NCBI GenBank assembly: GCA_017408535.1
Contig: JAFQUL010000174.1
Span: forward strand, 1 to 12,701
Length of the DNA stretch: 12,701 nt
Direction of reading: 5' to 3'
Source of the DNA: Clostridia bacterium
GTDB taxonomy: Bacteria > Bacillota > Clostridia > Oscillospirales > CAG-272
Shown: positions 1 through 6,571 of the stretch, in pieces
Layout of the letters: every line of letters starts with the position of its first letter
Position numbering within the stretch: position 1 is the stretch's first letter
Notes under the pieces: model-generated
Told to the model about the DNA's origin: nothing
The model's input: only the letters and a program-made list of their open reading frames with translations
Databases searched by the model: none
Translations under genes and position numbers: made by a program

Positions 1-646
1 CACTTCTTCTTGATATCTTATCAAGCTCGTCGATATAGATGATACCCTTCTCGGCAAGAGAGATATCAAAATCTGCCGCCTGAATAAGTCTGAGCAGAAT
101 GTTCTCTACGTCCTCACCAACGTAACCCGCCTCGGTAAGAGTGGTTGCATCGGCGATGGCGAAGGGAACCTTAAGGGTCTTGGCAAGAGTCTGAGCAAGA
201 TAGGTCTTACCCACACCTGTGGGACCGAGAAGGAGCACGTTGCTCTTCTGAAGCTCAACGTCATCGGCAGGGGATTTGTCCTGCTTGCCTTTTTTGCCGC
301 TTTTGTTACCCTTCAGTTTTTCATTGTGAAGTATTCTCTTATAGTGATTGTACACCGCAACAGAGAGCACTTTTTTTGCATTGTCCTGGCCGATAACGTA
401 CTGATCGAGAGTATCCTTGATCGCCATGGGGCGGGGAAGGGTCTCGAGGGTAAGAGTATCGCTGTCAGTATGCTCGGTATACACTCTGGTATGCTCGGCG
501 ATAAGATCACTGCATGCCTCAACGCAGTCGTCGCAGATATATGCGCCGCTGGGTGAGGGGATCAGGAACAGTACCTGATTTTCGTTTCTTCCGCAGAAAG
601 AACAGCACCGTACGGTACTGTTCTCCTTGTTATTCTTATTTGGCAT
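1..646 (-). CDS. clpX: ATP-dependent Clp protease ATP-binding subunit ClpX (partial, 3' end beyond window)
   Basis: ClpX is the AAA+ unfoldase that recognises substrates, unfolds them with ATP and threads them into ClpP in the cytoplasm. Only the first 215 codons are here; the reading frame is open to the left edge. The N-terminal zinc-binding domain shows Cys15, Cys18, Cys38 and Cys41, the spacing expected for the family. The AAA+ core follows, with Walker A GPTGVGKT at 141-148, the GYVGED pore-loop motif at 174-179 and Walker B IIYIDE at 202-207. A Lys/Gly-rich stretch at about 105-129, before Walker A, is longer than I recall for E. coli or B. subtilis ClpX. The ATG at 644-646 is preceded by an AAAGG ribosome binding site about 12 nt upstream. 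It starts 28 bp after clpP and is probably co-transcribed with tig and clpP. Family assignment is secure. Confidence 0.97.
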   Translation of the reverse strand, partial: MPNKNNKENSTVRCCSFCGRNENQVLFLIPSPSGAYICDDCVEACSDLIAEHTRVYTEHTDSDTLTLETLPRPMAIKDTLDQYVIGQDNAKKVLSVAVYNHYKRILHNEKLKGNKSGKKGKQDKSPADDVELQKSNVLLLGPTGVGKTYLAQTLAKTLKVPFAIADATTLTEAGYVGEDVENILLRLIQAADFDISLAEKGIIYIDELDKISRRS

Positions 647-674
647 AAAACAATTTAACCTTTCGATTGCACGA

Positions 675-1259
675 TTAAGGACGGCTGGTTATTACCTTGT
701 CGATAATACCGTATTCGCACGCCTGTGCGGCAGTCATAAAGTTGTCACGCTCGGTGTCCTGCACTATCTTTTCGATAGGCTGGCCGGTGCGCTCAGAGAG
801 AATGCTGTTCATGCGGTCTCTGATCCTCAGGATATGCTCCGCGTGGATCTTTATATCGGTGGCCTGACCCTGGGTACCGCCCAGAGGCTGATGGATCATG
901 ATCTCACTGTTGGGAAGTGCGAATCTTTTTCCTTTAGTGCCGGCTGCAAGAAGGAATGAGCCCATACTTGCCGCCATACCGATGCAGATGGTGGAGACGT
1001 CGCATTTGATGTAGTTCATGGTATCATAGATCGCCATACCCGAGGTGATAACACCGCCGGGACTGTTGATATAAAGACTAATGTCCTTATCGGGATCCTG
1101 GGATTCAAGGAACAGCAGCTGTGCAACTGTAAGAGATGCGGTAACGTCGTTTATCTCGTCAGACAGGAATATGATTCTGTCATTGAGCAAACGGGAATAA
1201 ATGTCATAGGAGCGCTCTCCTCTGTTGGTTTGTTCTACTACTACCGGTACAAGTGCCAT
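675..1259 (-). CDS. clpP: ATP-dependent Clp protease proteolytic subunit ClpP
   Basis: ClpP is a serine peptidase (MEROPS S14) whose two heptameric rings form the degradation chamber used with ClpX and related ATPases. The 194 residues match the usual length. The catalytic triad is intact: Ser98 in GMAASMG, His123 in MIHQPLGG and Asp172 in ERDNFM, the same positions as I recall for B. subtilis ClpP. The N-terminal segment MALVPVVVEQ matches the axial-loop start, with little or no propeptide. The ATG at 1257-1259 is preceded by a strong purine-rich site (AAAGGGGG) at good spacing. It lies 41 bp after tig and 28 bp before clpX, a conserved arrangement. I saw no CtsR-type operator upstream, so transcription probably comes from the tig promoter. 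Confidence 0.98.
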   Translation of the reverse strand: MALVPVVVEQTNRGERSYDIYSRLLNDRIIFLSDEINDVTASLTVAQLLFLESQDPDKDISLYINSPGGVITSGMAIYDTMNYIKCDVSTICIGMAASMGSFLLAAGTKGKRFALPNSEIMIHQPLGGTQGQATDIKIHAEHILRIRDRMNSILSERTGQPIEKIVQDTERDNFMTAAQACEYGIIDKVITSRP

Positions 1260-1300
1260 TCGATTATTCCCCCTTTGTTATGAATATTATGGGCAAAAGA

Positions 1301-2806
1301 TTACTCCTCTACCTTATCCTCTGCCTTCTTGGCAGTGGTCTTCTTGGTAGTGGTGGTCTTCTTTGCGGTAGTGGACTTGGTGGTCTTCTTGGGAGCCTCT
1401 TCACCCTCTGCCTCAGCTTTCTTAGCAGTGGTCTTCTTGGTTGCGGGCTTCTTAGCTGCGGTCTCGCCGTCAGCCTTCTTGGTGGTCTTCTTTGCGGGAG
1501 CCTTCTTGGGCTTCTCGGTCTCGGGTGCGTCGTTTGTTACAACTGCCTTCTCCTTAACGAGATCGACAGCCTTCTTTACGCAGAGGTCTGCAGCGATAGC
1601 ATCGCTGTCAACGGTAGCCTTGATCTTCTCGATCTCCATACCGTATGCCATAACGAGATTCTCGTATTCCTTCTCGATCTCCTCCTCGGTAGCGGTGAGC
1701 TTCTCAAGCTCAACGATCTTCTCAAGAGCGAGTCTGGTCTTTACCTGACGCTCAGCCTGAGGTCTGAACTGCTCGCGGAGAGTATTCAGGTCAAGGCCGG
1801 TGTACTTGAAGTAGGTGTTAAGGTCAAGACCCTGCATACGGAGACGGCTGTCATAGTCACGAACGAAGTTCTCGGTCTCGTTCTCGAACATAGCCTCGGG
1901 AATATCGGCCTCAAGACGCTCGATAAGAGCATTGATGATCTGCTCCTCAAATACGTTCTCAGCCTGCTTCTCGTTACGCTCACCTATTTTTGCCTTAATG
2001 TCAGCCTTGTATTCATCAAGGGTGTCAAATTCAGAAACGTCCTTTGCGAACTCATCGTCAAGAGCGGGAAGCTCGTCAAACTTGATCTCGTGAAGAACTA
2101 CCTTGAATACTGCGGGCTTGCCTGCAAGGTCAGCTGCGTGGTACTCAGCGGGGAACTCAACGTTAACGTCAAAGCTGTCGCCGATGTTGTGGCCGACGAT
2201 CTGATCCTCAAAGCCGGGGATGAACTGGCCGGAGCCAAGCTTAAGATTGTATTTCTCAGACTTACCGCCTTCGAAAGCAACGCCGTCAACGTAACCGTCA
2301 AAGTCGATGATTACCTTGTCGCCGTTCTGAGCTGCTCGGTCAGTGATCTCGATCTCACGGGCGTTACGCTCACGAACACGGCCGAGCTCTGCCTCTACCT
2401 CTTCGTCGGTAACGGGAGCAACGTACTTGTTAGCGGTGATGCCGATGTAATCCTTGATCTCAACCTCAGGCTTAACGTAAACGGTAGCCTTAACGGTTAC
2501 GCCGTCTTCAACAGACTCAACGTCAAACTCGGGACGGCTTACAGGGTCGATGCCTGCCTCTTTGACAGCGGCAGAATATGCGTCGGGAAGTATATCGTTT
2601 ATTGCGTCTTCATAGAAAACGCCCTTGCCGTAAAGCTTCTCAATAATGCTCTTGGGAGCCTTGCCGCGGCGGAAGCCGGGTACGTTAATATTCTTTACAT
2701 TCTTGCGGTATACAGCGGTTACTGCTGCCTCGAATGTTTCCTTGTCGATCGAAAAAGTAAGCTCATACTTGTTGTTTTCGATCTTTTCCGTTTTTTTCAG
2801 TTCCAT
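1301..2806 (-). CDS. tig: Trigger factor (ribosome-associated chaperone and prolyl isomerase) with long basic C-terminal tail
   Basis: Trigger factor binds the ribosome at the peptide exit tunnel and shields nascent chains. I place the start at the ATG at 2804-2806 because GAGGAG lies 7 nt upstream; this gives 501 residues. The N-terminal ribosome-binding domain carries the signature GFRRGKAP at 44-51. An FKBP-type peptidyl-prolyl isomerase domain covers about 160-242, including GDKVIIDFDGYVDGVAFEGG, and the helical chaperone domain runs to about 425. Residues 427-501 form a low-complexity tail with 23 Lys, 17 Thr and 14 Ala among 75 residues, so the protein is longer than the roughly 430 residues typical of the family. 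A ten-residue segment, TKKTTAKKAE, occurs twice in it (456-465 and 487-496). The gene leads tig-clpP-clpX and has its own promoter. Confidence 0.97.
   Translation of the reverse strand: MELKKTEKIENNKYELTFSIDKETFEAAVTAVYRKNVKNINVPGFRRGKAPKSIIEKLYGKGVFYEDAINDILPDAYSAAVKEAGIDPVSRPEFDVESVEDGVTVKATVYVKPEVEIKDYIGITANKYVAPVTDEEVEAELGRVRERNAREIEITDRAAQNGDKVIIDFDGYVDGVAFEGGKSEKYNLKLGSGQFIPGFEDQIVGHNIGDSFDVNVEFPAEYHAADLAGKPAVFKVVLHEIKFDELPALDDEFAKDVSEFDTLDEYKADIKAKIGERNEKQAENVFEEQIINALIERLEADIPEAMFENETENFVRDYDSRLRMQGLDLNTYFKYTGLDLNTLREQFRPQAERQVKTRLALEKIVELEKLTATEEEIEKEYENLVMAYGMEIEKIKATVDSDAIAADLCVKKAVDLVKEKAVVTNDAPETEKPKKAPAKKTTKKADGETAAKKPATKKTTAKKAEAEGEEAPKKTTKSTTAKKTTTTKKTTAKKAEDKVEE
1304..1528 (-). 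repeat. Low-complexity, histone-H1-like coding repeat at the 3' end of tig
   Basis: This stretch encodes trigger factor residues 427-501. It is built from irregular units such as AKKTT, TTKK and AKKAE, and one ten-residue unit is exactly repeated. The DNA is correspondingly repetitive (ttcttngt-like units on the plus strand). The tail is strongly basic overall but has about ten Glu residues in clusters, ending in KVEE. Such tails are intrinsically disordered and resemble bacterial H1-like proteins in composition. Its role here is unknown; nucleic-acid or ribosome binding is an inference. Confidence 0.85.
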
Positions 2807-2813
2807 TGATTTT

Positions 2814-2819
2814 CTCCTC
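2814..2819 (-). promoter_or_regulatory. Ribosome binding site of tig
   Basis: GAGGAG lies 7 nt before the ATG at 2806 and decides the start. An in-frame TTG further upstream (2819-2821) directly abuts this site, so using it would place the ribosome binding site inside the coding sequence. Confidence 0.85.
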
Positions 2820-2837
2820 AATATGATAAATATGATA
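2820..2837. repeat. Tandem 9-bp direct repeat in the tig 5' leader
   Basis: AATATGATA occurs twice head-to-tail on the plus strand (2820-2828 and 2829-2837), between the predicted transcription start and the tig ribosome binding site. It could be a regulatory site or simply AT-rich leader sequence. Confidence 0.6.
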
Positions 2838-2857
2838 TTTTTTTCACACTACCCTAT

Positions 2858-2886
2858 ATTGTAGCGGTTTTTTACTGTAAAGTCAA
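2858..2886 (-). promoter_or_regulatory. SigA (sigma-70)-type promoter for tig-clpP-clpX
   Basis: Read on the minus strand, a -35 box TTGACT (2881-2886) is followed by a 17-bp spacer (2864-2880) and a -10 box TACAAT (2858-2863). Each box has one mismatch to the consensus and the spacer is ideal. Transcription should start around 2850-2853, giving a leader of about 45 nt before the tig ATG. It lies in the largest gap of the window (115 bp), between the phosphoesterase gene and tig, so it likely drives the tig-clpP-clpX unit separately from the upstream genes. Confidence 0.85.
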
Positions 2887-2921
2887 GGTATAACGGCTTT
2901 TTTTTACCAATTAATGTAACG

Positions 2922-3659
2922 TTAATAATCAATGTCCGGCATTACCGTCAAGGGAACGAATGACAGAAAGTCAGCGGAAGTGATTATAAATTCTATGCCC
3001 TCATACTCAAAGGATCTGGGCAGGTCGTATACCCCGTGTATATGCCCGAAGTATGCCCGCTTTATCGAGTATTCCTTTAACAGATCCACAAACTCGCGGC
3101 AGACAAAGCCGCGGAATACCGGCGGAAAATGGAAGAAGACGAGAGTTTCTCTTGTGTCATTCTCACCCTGTCTGAGGTTCTTTGCCGCCTCAAGACCCAG
3201 CTTCAGCCGTGCGGCTTCACGCGCAACTATCTTTTGGTAGTCGGCGGTGTCCGGTGCGGCATCCTGTTTATCCTCGGTATACCAGCCTCTTGTTCCGGTA
3301 ATTATAAACTCCTCCGTCTCAAGAGCATTGTTGTAAAGTATATCGAAGCACTCGTATCCGTTCTCGGCGAAAAAGCCGTTCATCTTTGCGGCGGTGGACC
3401 ACCAGTAATCATGGTTTCCCTTGCCGAGGATCTTTCTGCCGGGAAGCTCGGAGAGGAGCTTCAGATCCGTGGCGGCCTCTTCAAGTGAGATCCCCCAGGA
3501 GATGTCCCCCGGGATCACAACGGTGTCCTCCTCAGATACGATAGCCTTCCAATACTTGATTATTTTGTCGGTGTATCCTGTCCATCTGTGTCCGAAGATA
3601 TCCATCGGCTTGTTGACTGCCCCCGACAGATGCAGGTCGGATATTACATAGAGTGACAT
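2922..3659 (-). CDS. Calcineurin-like metallophosphoesterase (COG1768-like)
   Basis: This 245-residue protein is a predicted cytoplasmic dinuclear-metal phosphohydrolase. The calcineurin-family metal ligands occur in order: D-x-H (Asp8, His10) in SDLHL, Asp52 in GDISW, Asn82-His83 in GNHD, His177 in FFHFPP, and His206/His208 in GHIHG. No signal peptide or membrane segment is visible, and the protein is essentially the catalytic domain alone. The substrate cannot be told from the sequence; nucleotides and phosphoproteins are among substrates of the wider family. The ATG at 3657-3659 has AAGGAG 5 nt upstream. It begins 35 bp after thrC with no terminator between them, so it may be the last gene of the long upstream run. 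Its short 3' flank has no convincing hairpin and U-tract. Confidence 0.9.
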   Translation of the reverse strand: MSLYVISDLHLSGAVNKPMDIFGHRWTGYTDKIIKYWKAIVSEEDTVVIPGDISWGISLEEAATDLKLLSELPGRKILGKGNHDYWWSTAAKMNGFFAENGYECFDILYNNALETEEFIITGTRGWYTEDKQDAAPDTADYQKIVAREAARLKLGLEAAKNLRQGENDTRETLVFFHFPPVFRGFVCREFVDLLKEYSIKRAYFGHIHGVYDLPRSFEYEGIEFIITSADFLSFVPLTVMPDIDY

Positions 3660-3694
3660 ACCGGCTCCTTACATTATATTCTGTAGATTTTGTT

Positions 3695-5176
3695 TCAGTT
3701 AGTGCCGAGTACGGTATCGGTCATCTCGGTGCGGTCAACAGTCCTGTCGAATCTGACAGTCTTACCGCGAAGAGAAGCCAGAGGCGCGGGAATGACTGTG
3801 CCGGTTGCCTCGCTGAGTGCGGTCAGCGCATCAAGACCGTCTGCGGGAACCTGGTGACCGAGGGACGCGAGAACATCCTGAGAGAACTTGTAGGGACTTG
3901 CGGTGGAGGCAAGGAGCAGCTTTCTCTTGTCGCCGGACTCCGCTATATACTTCTTGGCACAGCCAAGACCTACTGCGGTATGAGTGTCGATAAGATAGCC
4001 GTTCTTATCAAAGGTCTCCTTGATCATCTTGCCTGTCTCCTCTTCAGAGCAGTAGTAGCCGCAGAAGACCTTCTTTATCTCAGCCAGCTCACAGTCCTTG
4101 ATCTCATACTTGCCGCTGTTCTTAAGTGAAGCCATATACTCGGCGGTGGACACGGGACCGCAAATGAGAGAGAGAAGTCTCTCAAGGTTGCTTGAGATGA
4201 GAATGTCCATTGAGGGGGAGATGGTGGTGTGGAATTTACGGTTTCTGTCGTAAACGCCGCTCTCGATAAAATCGGTGAGAATGTTGTTGGAGTTTGAAGC
4301 ACAGATGAGCTTGCCGACGGGCAGACCCATTTCCTTTGCTATGTAAGCGGCAAAAATATTGCCGAAGTTACCGGTGGGAACGCAGATGTTGATCTCCTCG
4401 CCTGCCTCAATGCTTCCTGCCTTGACCATATCGGCATAGGCTGAAATGTAGTAAACGATCTGAGGGGCAAGTCTGCCGAAGTTGATAGAGTTTGCGCTGG
4501 AGAGGAAGACTCCCTTTGAGTTAAGCTTTTCTGCGACATCTGCGTCTGCGAAAATCTGCTTAACACCGTTCTGCGCATCGTCAAAGTTGCCGCGGATAGC
4601 GCATACAGATACGTTGTCACCCTCCTGGGTCTGCATCTGGAGCTTCTGTACTCTGGATACTCCGTCAACGGGGTAGAATACCAGAATACCGGTACCGGGA
4701 ACGTCACGGTAGCCCTCAAGAGCCGCCTTGCCGGTGTCACCGGAGGTAGCTACCAGGATGAGTGCCTTTCTCTCTTCACCTGTCATGGTGAGAGAACGGG
4801 AAAGGAGCTTGGGCATTATCTGGAGAGCCATATCCTTGAACGCACAGGTAGGGCCGTGCCACAGCTCCAGCACCTCAATACCCTCGTCAGAGAGAGAATG
4901 GATGGGAGCGGGACCGCCGGGGAAGCGAGCTTCGGAATAAGCGTCACGGCAATCCTCAAGGAGAAGGTCCTTATCATAATCGGTAAGGAAGAGAGAGAGT
5001 ATCTCGGCCGCTCTGTCTGAATAGGGAAGCTCTGCAAGACCGGTTATGTAGTCGAGAGATACGGTGGGTATCTCCTCCGGCAGATAGAGTCCCCCGTCGG
5101 GAGCAAGGCCTTCCTTTATCGCTTCAGCGGAAAGGACGAATTTGGGTTCTGTTTCTCTTGTGCTGCGAAATTTCAT
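3695..5176 (-). CDS. thrC: Threonine synthase
   Basis: ThrC is a PLP enzyme that converts O-phospho-L-homoserine to L-threonine, the last step of threonine synthesis. The 493 residues match the long threonine synthase form with an N-terminal Thr_synth_N-type domain (about residues 1-80, containing APDGGLYLPEEIP). The PLP lysine should be Lys114 in HGPTCAFKDMALQ. TSGDTG at 144-149 and the phosphate-binding VPTGNFGN at 266-273 are also present. The ATG at 5174-5176 has GAGGAT 8 nt upstream. It lies between an M19 dipeptidase and a metallophosphoesterase, with no homoserine dehydrogenase or classical homoserine kinase beside it. The ApgM-like gene at 9285-10502 may supply its substrate. Confidence 0.97.
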   Translation of the reverse strand: MKFRSTRETEPKFVLSAEAIKEGLAPDGGLYLPEEIPTVSLDYITGLAELPYSDRAAEILSLFLTDYDKDLLLEDCRDAYSEARFPGGPAPIHSLSDEGIEVLELWHGPTCAFKDMALQIMPKLLSRSLTMTGEERKALILVATSGDTGKAALEGYRDVPGTGILVFYPVDGVSRVQKLQMQTQEGDNVSVCAIRGNFDDAQNGVKQIFADADVAEKLNSKGVFLSSANSINFGRLAPQIVYYISAYADMVKAGSIEAGEEINICVPTGNFGNIFAAYIAKEMGLPVGKLICASNSNNILTDFIESGVYDRNRKFHTTISPSMDILISSNLERLLSLICGPVSTAEYMASLKNSGKYEIKDCELAEIKKVFCGYYCSEEETGKMIKETFDKNGYLIDTHTAVGLGCAKKYIAESGDKRKLLLASTASPYKFSQDVLASLGHQVPADGLDALTALSEATGTVIPAPLASLRGKTVRFDRTVDRTEMTDTVLGTN

Positions 5177-5197
5177 CTTTGTATATCCTCAAAATTT

Positions 5198-5221
5198 AAT
5201 ATTTTGCCAAAATAAAATATT
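5198..5221. repeat. AT-only inverted repeat between dipeptidase gene and thrC
   Basis: Perfect 8-bp arms AATATTTT (5198-5205) and AAAATATT (5214-5221) are separated by 8 bp. The repeat fills about half of the 45-bp gap and ends directly against the dipeptidase stop codon. The stem has no G-C pair and no following U-tract from the gene direction, so it is a poor terminator. It could be an operator or chance in AT-rich DNA. Confidence 0.5.
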
Positions 5222-6172
5222 TTACTGCTTTAAGTATTTATCGGCAAAGGCCATGGCGTTTCTGTAGAAAATGTCCTTTACCGTGTCCTCGGAATAATTT
5301 GCTCTGAGCATAGCCTCTCCGAGGGCCCCGAGACGTGAATTGTTCTCAAGTCCCAGCGGCGGATGGTCAATGCCGTCATAGTCGCAACCGAGACACAACG
5401 CCTTGCCGCCACCCCTTGAAAGATAGTCATCGATATGGCGCATAACAGCATGTATATCACAGACCTCCTTCTCCTCATCGCATATATGAGTGGTACATAG
5501 GCTGATGCCGACTATACCGCCCGAGCGGAGAAGACGGTCAAATACTCCGGGGGTGAGATTGCGCGGGTGATCGTACACCGCGCGGCTGTTTGAATGTGTG
5601 GCGATAAAGGGGCATTCAAGCTCCTCTGCGATGTCCGCCGTCGCCTCGGCAGTCTCAATAGACGAGTGTGAAATATCAGGTATGATGCCTGTCTCATACA
5701 TCCGTCTGACAGCGGATCTTCCGAAATCTGTCAGCGGAAGAGCGGTATCAAATGATCCGCCGATCAAAGTCTCTCCCTTCCAGGTGAGGGTCATAAAGCG
5801 GACCCCGAGAGAGCGGAGAATATCTATTCTCGAAAGATCTCCCGCAAGGAGCCGTGCATCCTCAACAGCAGGAATAAAAACGTATCTGTTTTCGCTGACG
5901 GCTTTTCTGATATCTTCAGCGGTGTGGGCTATTACTGCCTTGCCCTCAAAGACGGAGAGCTTACTGCTGAAGTTATCAAAGGTATCAAGAAAATTCTGCC
6001 AGCAGTCCTCGTCGGAAAGTCCGTGAGGAGACCAGATAGCCGCCGTCTGAATATAGCTTTCAGCCGCTACATTTTCTATCTGCACGTGAAGATCGGGGGA
6101 GAGAAGATCGGTATTCAATTTTCTAATTTTATGTGCGGTGTCACAGTGAAGATCGAATAAGCTGTATTCCAT
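5222..6172 (-). CDS. Dipeptidase, peptidase family M19 (renal/membrane dipeptidase-like)
   Basis: This is a predicted zinc dipeptidase of the amidohydrolase fold; family members cleave dipeptides, some with D-residues at the C-terminal position. At 316 residues it is shorter than the mammalian enzyme and is probably cytoplasmic, since no signal peptide or lipid anchor is visible. The metal ligands fit the family: His9 and Asp11 in DLHCDT, bridging Glu104 in PAVED, His169 in DISHSS, His193 in ATHSNSRAVYDHPRN, and the catalytic-region Asp264 in GCDYDGID. The ATG at 6170-6172 lies 3 bp after the yraN stop. Its ribosome binding site (GGAG) sits inside the last codons of yraN, so translation is probably coupled. 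Likely roles are peptide scavenging or cell-wall peptide turnover; the exact substrate is unknown. Confidence 0.93.
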   Translation of the reverse strand: MEYSLFDLHCDTAHKIRKLNTDLLSPDLHVQIENVAAESYIQTAAIWSPHGLSDEDCWQNFLDTFDNFSSKLSVFEGKAVIAHTAEDIRKAVSENRYVFIPAVEDARLLAGDLSRIDILRSLGVRFMTLTWKGETLIGGSFDTALPLTDFGRSAVRRMYETGIIPDISHSSIETAEATADIAEELECPFIATHSNSRAVYDHPRNLTPGVFDRLLRSGGIVGISLCTTHICDEEKEVCDIHAVMRHIDDYLSRGGGKALCLGCDYDGIDHPPLGLENNSRLGALGEAMLRANYSEDTVKDIFYRNAMAFADKYLKQ

Positions 6173-6175
6173 AAA

Positions 6176-6571
6176 TTACGCTCCGAAGGCATTCATAATA
6201 TGCTTTACCTCTGTATTGTGCTTGTTTATCGGACCGTCTGACTTGATGTATAACTCGATTATATCAAGGCGGGGCCTTTTTGAGGTAAGGTGAGCGGACA
6301 GATATCCTCTTGCAGAGGCGAGAAGCCGCTGACGCTTTTCGTAGGTAACTGCGGCAGCCGGTCGGCCGAAACGGCTGAGTGACTCTGACACCCGTCTTGC
6401 CTTTACCTCAACGAAGATAATATACGTATCGTCCTCTGCGATTATGTCCGTCTCATTCCTTGAGGAGCGGAAGTTTCTTTCTATTATTTTATATCCGTTC
6501 TTTTTTAAGTACTTTGCGGCAAATTCCTCTGCCTCGTCACCGCGGATACGGTTGGTGTTGCCCGCTCTCAT
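6176..6571 (-). CDS. yraN: YraN/UPF0102 family endonuclease-like protein
   Basis: This 131-residue protein belongs to the UPF0102 family, which has a restriction-endonuclease-like fold and no firmly established role. The conserved core is visible: RGDEAEEFAAKYL near the N-terminus, then NFRSSRNETDIIAEDD (33-48) and IIFVEVKAR (51-59). The acidic and Lys residues expected for a PD-(D/E)xK-type site are Asp42, Glu55 and Lys57. The usual GEID motif reads NETD here, so the Gly is lost but Glu and Asp remain. The ATG (6569-6571) overlaps the rnhB stop in an ATGA, indicating translational coupling. Association with rnhB is common in bacteria and suggests, without proving, a nucleic-acid role. Confidence 0.9.
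   Translation of the reverse strand: MRAGNTNRIRGDEAEEFAAKYLKKNGYKIIERNFRSSRNETDIIAEDDTYIIFVEVKARRVSESLSRFGRPAAAVTYEKRQRLLASARGYLSAHLTSKRPRLDIIELYIKSDGPINKHNTEVKHIMNAFGA

Noticed and set aside
1253..2809. A 518-codon open frame on the plus strand, rich in Leu, Val, Gly and Ser
   Set aside because: It is exactly antisense to tig. Its composition mirrors the Lys/Glu/Thr-rich codons of trigger factor, and it has no recognisable motif. Stop codons are rare on this strand because of tig codon use.
2819..2821. In-frame TTG as an alternative start for tig, adding five residues
   Set aside because: The TTG directly abuts GAGGAG, which is the ribosome binding site for the ATG at 2806. The family also begins with M-x-L/V-K-like sequence matching MELKKTEK.
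2887..2921. Possible terminator after the phosphoesterase gene
   Set aside because: The transcript reads A-rich, not U-rich, at the homopolymer run, and only a very short imperfect hairpin can be drawn. I cannot support a Rho-independent terminator.
2807..2921. CtsR or HrcA (CIRCE) operator ahead of tig-clpP-clpX
   Set aside because: I looked for the paired GGTCAAA-like heptads and for the long CIRCE inverted repeat and found neither here or in the tig-clpP gap.
3653..4129. A 158-codon open frame on the plus strand
   Set aside because: It is antisense to the 3' part of thrC, a clear full-length enzyme, and shows no family resemblance.
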